Shown piece by piece: positions 54,401 to 64,000 of a stretch of 64,000 nt of DNA. Within the stretch, counting starts at the first letter, position 1. Each line of letters begins with the position of its first letter. The notes beneath the pieces are model-generated. The model was given only the letters and a program-made list of their open reading frames with translations, had not been told where the DNA came from and searched no databases. Origin of the DNA: Ditylenchus dipsaci. Taxonomy: Eukaryota; Nematoda; Chromadorea; Rhabditida; Anguinidae. Location of the stretch: contig SADC01001185.1 in assembly GCA_004194705.1 (NCBI GenBank), positions 62,001 through 126,000 of the forward strand, given 5' to 3'. The position numbers and the translations under genes are program-made.

Positions 54401-56158
54401 GAAATTATATTGAAATAAATTTTCCCTTCTAAAACTTAGTAAAGACTACCCAGTATATTTCCAGACCCCAGAAAAATAGCATCACGCATTTATTAGTCAC
54501 AACTTCGTAAGCCTAAATTTGTTGTTCCAAGGGTAGTTACAGCAATTTTGAAAGGTCAGATTTGGAGGGAGGGGTATTCGCTACAAGCGCCGCTTTACCT
54601 ATTTTATTGACTTTGAAAGGACGGTAGCAAATTTCTAAACTAAGAGCTGCACAAAAACTGACGGAAATGTTCCTATGTCAAAATTACTTCAGAAGATGAG
54701 TAGCTTGGAAGGCTCGCTCTGGTAAGGAACGGTTGAAAAAGTCTCCTGTTTGCGTAGCAACATTTTCTCGGATAAAGTTCTAGGCTGCACCGGGCTTTGC
54801 AAGAACATCGAAAATAAACAGGGATTATTAGGTTATAGGATATCAAAGCAGCGAGTAACAAAATGGGCGACTTTTTGATAAAAAGCAGGTTTGAAATCTT
54901 AAGTAGGTATTAGCTTCAATAATTGTGCAACCGCTGACAGTCTACTTGGGCCTCTAAGACTAAGGATCATTTTGATACCAATCGTAAATAAAATATTAAA
55001 AAACATAAAGCATGCACCCAGAGAGATCCGGACAAGCAACTTTTTAAATGGGCTTTAATTGAAATTTATACGGACGATAGATGTAACCTCTTTTGGAAAA
55101 AGAGGTATGATAAATGAAGATATCATGGTATCATTAAACGTTCTGAAGGATTTAGTTCGGTTGACCTAGGTATATCGCAGAACAACTGTGTTTCTTTGAA
55201 CATCCATGCTCACCCGAAAATCCATTAATAAATCCAGCGTTATTGACTTCAAAAAAACATTCATTATTAGAATAAAGTTGCGGCAGAAAAAAAGCGATTT
55301 ACGGCAGAGAAAGTAAATTTACGGCGAAAAAAAAGTAAATTTTCGGCAAAATGAAGGAAAAAGTTGCGGCAAAAAAAAAGTATTTTTACGGCAAAAAATA
55401 AATTGGGGAACGCACATTTGCTGCAGAAAAAAGTAAAATTAGCGGCAAAAAAGTCTTTTTACGGCAAAAAAAAAGGTTTGCCCATTCGAAAAAGGATGAA
55501 TAGCGCTACAAAATGTATAATAAATAATTTGGTTTCGCCATAACTTTTATTTAAAATATATTAAGTTTAAAATCCAAACTTTTGGGACACCAGTTAACTC
55601 TTTTTGCCACTTTCAATTGCATTTATTCCATCTTTGTCTCTCCGTTTTCTTTTTGCTACTATTTAGTCATGATGAACCAATTCAGAGTCAAGAAATTCAT
55701 TAGATTTGAACATGTGGATTTGAATCAGGTAATATTTAATTCTGCCCCCGAATATCTGAAAATACCTCCTAATTTCAAATCAACATTTTTCAGCTTTTTG
55801 TGTTAATTTTGCAAAACTTTTTTGTGTTATCCTGTATTCTGAAACATCCGCTTTCCAAAATCATATCAAGCTTCTTTGAATGATTTTAAAAATGTAGAGT
55901 TTTAGAGATTTTGATTCACTTGATAAAGTTTGATAGTTTAATTAAAGTTTAAACTCGATAAACTACCTCTCCCTTGGGTGGCGGTTTAAAAAGGTTTGGC
56001 TGTGGAGCCAGTATTGTATAGCGAGTTTTAAAAATAGATGAGTTTTTTCGTTTTTTCTTTCGCTCAACAATCAGTTAGTTGCACTTGCATCATCAGCTGT
56101 CTCTATTGTTTGGCATGTGGTTTGGAAGGAGCTGGATGGCCTTGCTCATAAAGTTTGA
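51438..56158 (+). CDS. Unrecognised protein gene, four exons, large foldback in intron
   Basis: Exons by eye: 51438-51570, 51761-52088, 55686-55728, 56075-56152 with a TGA at 56156; GT/AG borders and phases agree. Readings: exon 1 KAVLETVAIDCSILFDLEK; exon 2 IYLYGTPFFFSKIELKVDN, HQLYILSLLGQLFRKKAE, EVILLCLVVK, DIFRSAAFPHILELEEKGRG and DHQKVAVVGLVCLKIALNDS; exon 3 VKKFIRFEHVDLNQ; exon 4 LVALASSAVSIVWHVVWKEL. Regular amphipathic helices suggest an alpha-helical, perhaps ARM/HEAT-like protein, but no family is recognised. Exon 2 has three single-base slips (near 51895, 51917, 52019). The start ATG 51438 gives a hydrophobic N-terminus; an internal Met (MKSQNEA) is an alternative. Intron 2 contains the 3.4-kb foldback 52189-55597. 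Confidence 0.55.
51598..51690 (-). other. tRNA-like B-box sequence in intron 1
   Basis: Minus strand has CTCAGGTTCGATTCCCACTG, an excellent B box, and GGTCACCTCACTGAGGTG upstream as a weak A box. SINE-like remnant next to a C9 run. Confidence 0.35.
52300..52825. repeat. Palindrome nested in the left arm of the 3.4-kb foldback
   Basis: CATTATTTGGCTACAAACAC / GTGTTTGTAGCCAAATAATG pair, as do GTAAGTTTAACGCCACAGC / GCTGTGGCGTTAAACTTAC. Arms run ~240 bp each around a short AT-rich loop near 52560. Confidence 0.75.
52860..53700. repeat. Three tandem ~240-bp units built of TGCCGCAAAAATACTTTTT words
   Basis: Units begin near 52870, 53110 and 53365 and share the order: TTGCCGCAGATTTAC, CTGCCGTAAAAAAATTTGC, AGTAGAAATACTTATTTTT, TCTGCAGCAAAT(A/G)TAAGTT, CGCCAATTTAC. 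Higher-order tandem amplification of a keyword arm. The 131-codon ORF across it is an artefact. Confidence 0.8.
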
Positions 56159-56536
56159 ATGAAAGCTCACAATTCATTGAATTTTGCTGCTGCTGCTGCT
56201 GCTGAAGCGACAACACCAGCAGGCCCTAGCAAGTTCCACTGACAAGTTACACGCAATCATAAATTTTTTCTTCAACCAATAATAAAACAGCAGACAGCAA
56301 CACACTACAAATCTGAGGAATTTTCAATATTTTTTCATAATCAGCTTAAAAATTGCCTACTGCTGCTGAATCAATTTGTTTGCTAATAAGTAACGGTAGC
56401 AAATCTGCTTATTTTTACTTTAGTTAAAGAAAAATTGTTGTTATGTTAGTGTGCATCCTTCACACACCACACAATCGAGGATGAAAGCATTTAATTGTTT
56501 CCTGTATTAGGGTGACCGAGAAAACATTGACATGTT

Positions 56537-57233
56537 GGCGCTACTTGCATATACCCCCCCCCCAAAAATCAACCTTTTTTAAAATGTTCCCAAACACCCT
56601 ATATCGACTTAAAATCGCCTCAGGAGTTCAAAAAAGACATTATTTTGAGTTCTGGTCATAAAAAATCGAGTTTCTGGTCCACCAAAAAGTACCCATTTTG
56701 ACCACTTTCGAAGGGATTTAAGGCTGTAAAGGGTGGAAATGGACCAAAAAGGGGCCAATTTTGAACGAAAAGGAAGATGTTGAACTAGTTTGTTGACTGG
56801 GGCTACCGCATTAATAAACTCTGGTATGCATACATTTTATGCATCCAGAGTCACCTCCGAGTGATTTCGTCTAAGGTATGTGGGTGTGCGCATCTCAACC
56901 CTAAGCCCCAAGCCCCCTGCGCCCCCTTCGGGGGCGCAGGGGGCTTGGTTGGTTAGAGATGCGCGCACTCACATACCTTAGACATAATTCCGAGCCAGAC
57001 TCTTGAACAAAAATGCATTAAGAGACTATTTTTTGCCCAGCTCCAGTGACCGAAACATGATAAAACAGGTAAAAAGTCGAAATTCAAAAGTGCCCAAAAC
57101 TCAATTTTTATTGACCAGAACTTTAATATAATGTCTTTTTGAACTCCTGAGGCGATTTTGAGTCGATATAGGGTGTTTAAAACACTTTTAAAAAAGTTGA
57201 TCGGGGGGGGGGGGGGTATATGCAAGTAGCGTC
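56537..57233. mobile_element. C-tract element with perfect 8-bp duplication GACATGTT
   Basis: GACATGTT at 56529-56536 and 57234-57241. Ends GGCGCTACTTGCATATACCC / GGGTATATGCAAGTAGCGTC with C10 and G15 runs. Inner arms CACCCTATATCGACTTAAAA / complement, and a core hairpin CCCCCTGCGCCCCC..GGGGGCGCAGGGGG. Best preserved copy of the family. Confidence 0.85.
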
Positions 57234-57419
57234 GACATGTTTTAAAATTTTAGCACAAACTTTTTTAGATGAAAATTTTGGTAACTGCAACATTTTTAAA
57301 ATTCGCGCCATTTTTAATTTTTAAGAGTATTCTGAAATTCAGGAAACGCATTTGAGTGAATTGTGCATTTGAGGGAATTTGCGAATGATTAATTCGATTC
57401 GCGAGCTGTGTATTCGCCA

Positions 57420-57960
57420 TATTTCACGAATCGATTTATTTGCGATTCTCGACACGAAATCAACAATTTTTAAATTTTTTTGTGTAAAATTCAAGGTGGG
57501 AAAGGACCAGATGGCTCAGGATCCACTTCAGAATCGCCAAAAGACCAAAAAAAATTGTTTTTTCTAGGTACACTAAAGGGGTGGTAAACTCTTTGAGAAA
57601 AACCGATTGAGCGGATCAGATTTCGGGTCAGATGAGCTTAATCGCCCAGAATTCCAGGTTTTTGGTGGATTTGAGTGGTTCATGGTGGAGTTGTGGGCGA
57701 TTAAGGGCGCTACTCGGTTATACCCCCCCCCCCCAAAAAGTGCTACTCGGAATACCCCCCCCCAATCCTAGGAGCTACTCGGTTATACCCCCCCCCCCCA
57801 AAATCAAGATTTTTAGGAGTGGTCAAAACACATTTTTAAGCAATAATTTCGCCATAAAAGGACCAGAAAAGCAATTAAAATAGGGTTCAAGGGCTGTATT
57901 GGGAGGGGAAGGGACAAAACAGGGGCCACTTTTATAGTGCCTATAAGTACCAAAGAGTAT
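57420..57960. repeat. Direct repeat copy 1 (with 58800-59240)
   Basis: Shares with 58800-59240, in the same orientation, TTTGCGATTCTCGACACG, GAGCGGATCAGATTT, three tandem CTACTCGGTTATACCCCC ends, and AATCAAGATTTTTAGGAGTG. A segmental duplication about 1.35 kb apart. Confidence 0.65.
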
Positions 57961-58249
57961 TAATTCTCTAAGCGTTGAAGTCACTTTCAAACCCAGCCAC
58001 TTGTGGTGCACGTAAAAGTATAAGCACTCGAAATGATCAGACCGATCAGCCGGTGGATCCTGATGGTTGTTGTTTAACTTTTGGATGGCTGAGCCTCTGG
58101 CTCGTAGCCTCAGGCTGGAAAATGGGGGAGACCTTTTTCGGCCGAAAAATCAAAGATGTTGAACATAGTTTTGAATACTGGGGCCTACCGCATAAATAAC
58201 TCTGGTATGCATGTTTTTTCATACATCCAGAGTCACTTTCGAGTGATTT

Positions 58250-58575
58250 GCACTTCAAACACCTCTTTTCATATATTATGTTTTCTTATCTTAGATGTTT
58301 TCACACCGTCTTGTAGATGAGATTTTTCTCTATCGATTGAGTGGTCAAACACGCTAGTTAAAAATAATTTTTAAAGAAATCACCCCAAAAGTGAGGTAAA
58401 AAACCACTGAAAACGGTTTTTACCTCACTTTTTGGTGTGATTTCCTTTAAAAATATTTTTAAAAATTATTTCGGGTGTTTGACCACTCAATCGATAGAGA
58501 AAAATCTCATCTATAAGACGGTGTGAAAACATCTGAGAAAAGAAAACAATGTATATGAAAAAGAGGTGTTTGAAG
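58250..58575. repeat. Palindromic MITE, ACTTCAAACACCTC ends
   Basis: ACTTCAAACACCTCTTTTCA / TGAAAAAGAGGTGTTTGAAG; inner GATTGAGTGGTCAAACAC / GTGTTTGACCACTCAATC and AAGTGAGGTAAAAAACC / complement. Loop near 58405. Confidence 0.75.
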
Positions 58576-58799
58576 TAAAAAACACCGAATTTTGATGTAT
58601 CATCAAATTTGATGTTTTTGAGTACTATAGTGAGAAGCAATCCTGTTCATTTGATCCATAGATTTGCGAATCAATTTTAAGCTCAAACAAATGTCCTAAA
58701 TCAATCAACTCGAGCAAAATTTTTATGAGGGAATTGTTCAATTCGATTTGCGAGACGAAAATTAAAAAAAAAGCGCGAAACGAATCAATCGATTCGCGA

Positions 58800-59290
58800 G
58801 TTATCAATTCGCCATATTTCGCGAATCGATTTATTTGCGATTCTCGACACGAAATCAACAATTTTTAATTTTTTTGTGTAAAATTGAAGTGCTCAGGACC
58901 CACTCCGGAATCGCCAAAAGGCCAAAATAATTAGTTTTTTCTAGTTTTTTCTAGGTACACTAAAGAGGTGGTAAACTTTTTGAGAAAAATCGATGGAGCG
59001 GATCAGATTTTGGGTCAGATGGGCTTAATCGGACGCTACTCGGTAATACCCCCCTCCCCAAAAAAGCTACTCGGGAATACCCCCCCCCCCAAAATCGGAC
59101 CTACTCGGTTATACCCCCCCCCCCCAAAATCAAGATTTTTAGGAGTGGTCAAAACACATTTTTAAGCAATAATTTCGCCATAAAAGGTCCAGAAAAGCAA
59201 TTTAAAGGGGATTATGGGCTGTATTGGGAGGGAAGGGAATAATACAGGGGCCACTTTTTTTTAGCTGCTTTACCATGTTTTCAACTCGGG
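58800..59290. repeat. Direct repeat copy 2 (with 57420-57960)
   Basis: Same block order as copy 1, ending with three CTACTCGG..TACCCCCC units at 59035-59130 and the C-tract family body to ~59270. Confidence 0.65.
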
Positions 59291-59389
59291 CCGTGGCAAA
59301 AATAGACTTTATATGCATTTTATGATCACTTTTACGTGCACCACATTTAAAGCACCACATTCACCACATAATTTAGGTCAAAATTTCAC

Positions 59390-60575
59390 GGGAAAACGAA
59401 TTTTTCAGTCAGAAAATATATTCAGTCGCAGAGTGACCAGAAACCTCCGAAACCTGATTTTCTGAATATGTACCCAAGGGAGAGTGAACTTAAAAAAGAG
59501 CGATTGAGTGGATCAGACGTTCCGTTCCGTTATCGACTTAATCGCTCAGAGTGCCCCCAACCCACATCCTGAACCAGCCTAAATCGACACGGACAATTCA
59601 CCCCCTCGCAGTAAAATGGGACGATTGACCCCGTCCCAATAAAAAAGGGACAATTCACCCCCTCTCAGTAAAACGGGATCGATAAAACAGGACGATTCAC
59701 CCTCTCTTAGTAAAATCGGACGATTCACCCTCGCGCTAAAATGGAAAAACTCTTAACTCTTAAACGCATATTTTTAATAAAAAACCTAAAGTGAAAACAG
59801 ATTCACGCAAATCGTGAAAAAATTTTTTTGCCCTTTTTGTGCCCTAAAAAGGCACATTTTGCCAACCGTGATACCAGCTCAAAACTCATTCGTTACTTGA
59901 ACTGCATTAACTAATTTGAAATCGCTCGTGTCAAATTCTTTTGCAAAACTCCAAGGTTAGCGTTAGCGCATTTAAAAAATACTTTCCTTTCTCGCGCGTT
60001 TGCTGAGTATACGATGCTCTTTGAAGACAGACTCTTCAATCACTTGGTGATGTTTTGCAACAAACAAGTAAATTGAGCACGTTTCACGCCCCGTTGTTAT
60101 TTCTTATTAATTACATGCCATTGAATTTAAAACTTCGAAAAGAGGTGGTGAATCGTCCCATTTTAGCGCAAGGGGGTGAATCGTCCGATTTTACTGAGAG
60201 GGGGTGAAGTGTCCCTTTTTATTGGACGGGGTCAATCGTCCAATTTTACTACGAGGGGGTGAATCGTCATGTACCGGCCTAAATGACTCAAAGACGCTCC
60301 CAACCAGAAATTAACCACCCAAACCATTCTGAGCCACTCTAAGCCAGTATTAACTGCGGTTTAGGGTTATTTGGAATGGTTCAGAGTGAAATTCTGAGAA
60401 ATTAAATCGATCGAACGACAATTCTGATCCACTCAGTCGCTTTATGCAGAAAGCTTACTTTCCATTTAGTAAACCTTGAACAATTAGTTTTCGAAGGTTG
60501 TGGTCACTCTGGCGCGGAGTTCTGAGCGACTGAATGTATTTTCTGACTTGAAAATTCGTCTTCTTGCAAAATGTT
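59390..60575. mobile_element. Foldback with GGGGGTGAATCGTCC keyword arms
   Basis: Outer arms: AATATATTCAGTCGCAGAG at 59420 and CTGAATGTATTTTCTGACTT at 60530 pair. Inner arms: GACAATTCACCCCCTCTCAG-type units (59585-59735) inverted to GAGGGGGTGAATCGTC units (60150-60275). Loop 59740-60140 is AT-rich with no gene. Contains a diverged GCGGATCAGA palindrome arm. Confidence 0.65.
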
Positions 60576-60579
60576 GACC

Positions 60580-61476
60580 TAAATTACACAAATCACTAAA
60601 ATTTAATGGTAGAAATCAGTAATTTACTAGTACAAAATAAGTATTTTGTTTGAAATCCAAATTCACTGGTAAAAAGAAATAATTTACCTGTGAAAAGTAG
60701 TATTTTATTGGCTACAACTAGCTATAGCCTGGAAAATCGGGAAGGGTGCGAATTCAAAAAATGTCACAAAATGGCTAAATTTGTTGTTTTTGTGTTTTCT
60801 CTGGGTTTTGTGAAATATAGCTTTTTTTTATCTATTAACTGTCTATTTTTCAGAATGGCAGAGCAAATGATTTAAGAACCAGTAATTGGTTTTTTTGTGA
60901 AACAAGAAAGAAAACTGAGAGAAATCGCAAAGCTTTCATTTTAAAAGGTTATTCTTCGTTTGCATTAGTATCACAGTAAAATATTTAAAAAATTGACTGC
61001 TTAGAACTATTTATTTATTAGAACACCCTGTACTATTTCTGCTAAAATCTTATCTTTTTGAAAAAAACATGGCTGGATTTTCAAAGTGGGTGTATCCTAT
61101 GAATGGATGTCTTGTAGTCAGTCTTTCTATAAGTATGGAACTTTTACTCAATCGAGTATGGATGTGAAAGTGGAAACACTCTCAATAAACAGAAAATAAC
61201 CTCTTGGAAAAAGTTTTTTATTCCACCCACTCTTCTATTGTATTAGTGCCCTCCATCCGTGAAAAGGTGAGCAAATGACGAAAAGGAAAGTAGAGGGCTC
61301 AAGTTTCAAGTTCAACCCCTCCCTTCCCAATTTTTTATTGGTGCTCGATTTGGGTCGGCATTGAGTAGGTGCCAGCAACAGAAAAGTAGATCCTATTCCA
61401 CTACTAAGCGGTCTATTCTTAGTCTACCTTTTGATTTTTATAACTATTTTATATTTGTAAAACTTTGGGATTACCT
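60580..61476. other. No gene recognised
   Basis: AT-rich. AGAACACCCTGTACT at 61019 resembles an isolated end of the CAGGGTG MITE type. A short GC-richer stretch (61230-61340) shows no convincing exon. Confidence 0.4.
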
Positions 61477-62498
61477 TTTTAATTTATTTATTGGACAAAC
61501 AAGGCATTATACAATTGCACTTACAGTTTGAATCACAAATAAGTTTAAATTACAATTTTTTAATTTTCACATTCCCTAAATAATCGATTAGCAATCAAAA
61601 AGTCACTACAAAAAAAAAAAAAAAAAAAGGACATAAATAAAACAACAAGAGGGGAAAGGGAGAAGGAAACTAAAGACAGAACTTTTAAGAAGCTTCACTT
61701 ATTTTTGTTAAGTCTAATTTTTTCAGAGCCTGCTTAAAATGGATAGTGCTTTTCGAATTTAAAATTTCTGGGTTAATTTTATTCCACAACTTTATAGTTC
61801 TACACAAAAACGGGTTGTGAGCAAAAGACTCATTAGATACAATGTGCGGATATCTACGCTGGGAGGTCGTGATTTGAAAATAGGAGTCCAGCTGAAAGTT
61901 CGACTTTTTAAATAAAATTTTATAAAGCATGATAAGATCAAACATCAGTCGTCTTTCGAAAAGCGTTTTGAGACCACAAATTCTCACTCTCTGTTCGTAT
62001 GATATTTTTTATAGCCGCATTTTTTCAAAGCTATTTTAGTAAAAATTTTGAACTTTTTCAACTCTGTTAGAGTCTTGTCTTAATTTAGGGTTCCACACAG
62101 TTGTTGCGTATTCAAGAATGGGTCGTATATAAGTCTTATAGGCAAAAATTAAAGTAGCTAAATTTTTTGTTTGAAGCGAACGTAAAATTAGAAAAGAAGC
62201 ACGATTTCCTGATTGAATTATTTTCGAAAGGTGATCATTAAAATTTAAGTTTATATCAATCAAAACACCAAGGTCTTTTGCACAATTTGATTTTGGAATT
62301 GGTTCTAAATCGAGTTCGTAAATCGTTTTAGGATTTGTTTTTCCGAAATGAACTACTATACATTTTTCGCGTGCTATTCTAAGGTCCCATTTATTTGACC
62401 ACAGGCAAAGGTTGTCTAGTGCTTCCTGCAGTTTTAGTGATTCACTTTTGGTAGGAAAGCTGTGATATATTTTTACATCATCAGCAAAATTTTTTTGT
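61477..62498 (-). mobile_element. 5'-truncated LINE-type retrotransposon
   Basis: The minus strand encodes the C-terminal half of a non-LTR reverse transcriptase, then a 3' tail with AATAAATAAATTAAAAAG near 61477-61495. Homology stops abruptly at ~62498, just upstream of the FADD motif, the usual outcome of incomplete reverse transcription. A run of 19 A on the plus strand (~61610) is inside the 3' UTR. Confidence 0.7.
61685..62498 (-). pseudogene. Reverse transcriptase C-terminal fragment (CR1/L2-like)
   Basis: Readings in order: FADDVKIYHSFPTKSE (catalytic FADD box), LCLWSNKWDLRIAREKC, KDLGVLIDINLNFNDHL, FAYKTYIRPILEYATTVWNP (thumb signature YIRPILEY), then FERRLMFDLIMLYKILF and NPFLCRTIKLWNKINPEIL, ending KISEAS. 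Frame slip near 62030. Palm N-terminal part and endonuclease are missing, so the copy is dead. Clade assignment is tentative. Confidence 0.75.
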
Positions 62499-62499
62499 T

Positions 62500-62960
62500 C
62501 CGACGATTGGTGGTCGGAACAAGGAATTTACGGGCTAGGTTGCCGAATGTCCCTAGGAGGACAAGAATTTAGGCAAATAGGTGCAATAGGCACCAAAATT
62601 TTCAGCTAATTATTTTTTATTTGAAATAATAGCAATTATTTAGACAATAGTTAGCAGGAGGGTGATTTAGAGGGCTGGTAGGAGAAGCACGAAGCATAAA
62701 AAATGGCAAAAGAGGGGGTTTATATAGGCAGCCAGGTCAGTCTGGTCCAGCCTATTACAGTAAAAATGGGGGGGGCACAGGGCAAAAGAGAAGAGACAGA
62801 GAGGGGGACATAGTTATTTTATAAAAAAAAAAAAGGGGTATACTTTTAAAGGGGTATACCAGCGCGTTACACGGGCAATTTCAAATTCGCGAAAGGCGGG
62901 GACCAGGTATATTCAAACGAGAATTATTTTTAGATACAAATTTGTCATTTTATACAAAAA
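62500..62960. other. Unassigned sequence upstream of LINE fragment
   Basis: Contains TTTATATAGGCAG (TATA-like) near 62720 and a purine run near 62785-62810, but no repeats or coding exons that would identify an LTR. Confidence 0.35.
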
Positions 62961-62964
62961 GCTA

Positions 62965-63036
62965 TACACCGTGTTGAAATCGAACTCGACCACGTTCGGA
63001 CTACATCGGCACATTACCACTGAGCTAACCATGTTA
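62965..63036 (-). tRNA. tRNA-like sequence, likely pseudogene or SINE
   Basis: Minus strand ACATGGTTAGCTCAGTGGTA (A box) and GTCGAGTTCGATTTCAACAC (B box) at normal tRNA spacing, ends partly complementary. The anticodon arm is irregular, so the amino acid cannot be assigned. Confidence 0.4.
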
Positions 63037-63235
63037 CACGCGTTTTACAATTTATTGATTTTTATAGAATTTGATTTAATTTTTATATAAATTTATAATT
63101 TTCGGGCTTTGCAAATGGATACCGTTTTATGTGGTAGCTGCTTTCTAATTGGATAGAAGACGAGAAAGAGATCAACTTTTGAAATAAAAGACAAGTAAAA
63201 AAATAAAAGGTATTTTTTTCAAGCGGAGTAACCAC

Positions 63236-63352
63236 ATGGAGAAGGGTTGGGTGCCTAAAAACCGGTACTATGCTTGGCTTCCGAGGTCTGCTGGTTCCAC
63301 AGTGGGGCCTAGATTGGTTGAGGCGTCCGAAGATGGTGGTTCGGATAGATAA
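63236..63352 (+). CDS. Possible small terminal exon
   Basis: Reading MEKGWVPKNRYYAWLPRSAG, then a GPRLVEASEDGGSDR tail and TAA; GC-rich against an AT-rich background. TTTTTTTCAAG upstream could serve as acceptor. No family recognised. Confidence 0.3.
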   Translation: MEKGWVPKNRYYAWLPRSAGSTVGPRLVEASEDGGSDR

Positions 63353-63599
63353 ACATAATTGAAAGCTTTTAATTATACGAAGTTTATCTTGGTGAAGAGA
63401 TATATCCATTCAAAGTACGTAGCTACCTTGATACTCAGGTTTTGGGTAGTGAATTCGCTATTTTTGTATTATCAAACCATGTTCAGCGCAGGGTTTTGGT
63501 AGCATAATATGGTTTGATTTAATTTTCACTGCAATTTGAAATTTTCGGGCTCTGGGGTGGATACCCTTTAGGGTACCCACCAGTCTTAGCCAATCAGCC

Positions 63600-63720
63600 T
63601 GCGTTATCAACCGGTTTATTCGCCGGTGGGCCACCGGTTGATCAACCGAAAATCAATCAACCGGTGGATGGTTGATGTGGCGGTTATTGAGCAAAAAACC
63701 GAAAAGCAAAAACAACCGGT
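63600..63720. repeat. CAACCGG / CCGGTTG word cluster
   Basis: ATCAACCGGTTTATTCGCCG, CCACCGGTTGATCAACCG and GATGGTTGATGTGGCGGTT recur; the last also occurs at 43766-43784 (CTGATGGTTGATGTGGCGG). A dispersed element end. Confidence 0.5.
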
Positions 63721-63770
63721 GGGAAAAAACCGAAAATTTTACCCTATTTGAGGTTATTTACGCTAAAAAA

Positions 63771-63911
63771 ATGTCTTACGAACTGCAAAATAAACGAAAA
63801 CTTAAAAATGCGGCCATTCAAAAAATGAAACGCCAACCGCCAAACTTTTACGCACCAACCCTAGTATATACTGCTGATCCACCTGCAAACCACTATAAAT
63901 CAATTAATTGA
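63771..63911 (+). CDS. Hypothetical short peptide reading
   Basis: MSYELQNKRKLKNAAIQKMK, then RQPPNFYAPTLVYTADPP and a stop. Resembles the start of the reading at 45195 at protein and DNA level, so the two may derive from one gene or element. No function can be given. Confidence 0.3.
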   Translation: MSYELQNKRKLKNAAIQKMKRQPPNFYAPTLVYTADPPANHYKSIN

Positions 63912-64000
63912 TCATGTTCAGGGCTCAGAACAGTCTTAGTAGTACAGTAGAAAGAAAAAATGCATCAAAAAATATCTAATTTCACTTTTTTCACAATAAA

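Larger units (their letters stand above)
52189..55597. mobile_element. 3.4-kb foldback with TTTTTTGCCGTAAATTTAC keyword arms
   Basis: Ends TTAACTGGTGTCCCAAAG / CTTTTGGGACACCAGTTAA and inner arms with GTTATGACGAAATAAA and its counterpart. The left arm holds a tandem keyword block (52860-53700), the right arm a single inverted block (55268-55480). Nested palindrome at 52300-52825. Interior 53800-55260 is mostly AT-rich; includes an inverted GAGTTCGAGCTCGGGTAAG / GAACTCTTACTCGAAC pair near 53930-54000 and a C-tract-family fragment (54480-54600). Target duplication unclear (candidate CTCTT). Confidence 0.75.

Noticed and set aside
62500..62960. LTR retrotransposon end (TATA-like box and purine tract)
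   Set aside because: No paired LTR, primer site or coding remnant nearby.

Overview
The window is AT-rich animal nuclear DNA and most resembles a nematode or close relative. It holds a patched-related (PTR) sterol-sensing protein gene, a secreted protein built of ShKT cysteine modules, an eIF4E-family gene, and Tc1 and hAT transposases with 40-60 nt introns and TTTTCAG/TTTTTAG acceptors. No bacterial operon, CRISPR array or rRNA was seen. The species cannot be named from the sequence alone.

Layout. 1-1.6 kb: foldback and minisatellite repeats. 2.0-2.8 kb: compact four-exon eIF4E-like gene (+). 6.8-17.4 kb: six recognisable exons of a secreted multi-ShKT gene (-), with all transposons in its introns, including a Mutator-like element (8.5-10.6 kb, 9-bp target duplication) that carries its own spliced gene, and a hAT-type MITE (16.3-17.1 kb). 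18.6-19.3 kb: GC-rich non-autonomous hAT. 20.4-20.7 kb: terminal exon of an unknown gene (-). 21.4-24.1 kb: full-structure hAT element with an 8-exon transposase and perfect 8-bp duplication. 25.3-43.6 kb: about 13-exon PTR gene (+); its 8.5-kb fourth intron is a nest of elements inserted in one another. 45-48 kb: small putative exons, tRNA-like sequences and MITEs. 48.5-50.2 kb: Tc1-like transposon. 51.4-56.2 kb: unrecognised four-exon gene (+) with a 3.4-kb foldback in an intron. 56.5-60.6 kb: MITEs and foldbacks. 61.5-62.5 kb: 5'-truncated LINE. 62.9-63.9 kb: tRNA-like sequence and short ORFs.

Two themes dominate. First, nearly every conserved exon is broken by single-base deletions, often in homopolymers, while the encoded family motifs stay intact on both sides. 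This fits an unpolished long-read assembly better than decay of every gene, so ORF-only annotation badly underestimates the coding content. Second, the repeats are largely foldback elements whose arms are a short keyword repeated at irregular spacing, each family with its own keyword. Several have hAT-like 8-bp or Mutator-like 9-11-bp target duplications. These keyword-arm foldbacks and the gene-carrying Mutator-like element are the best candidates for something undescribed. Exon limits were read by eye from splice consensus, phase and protein family pattern.
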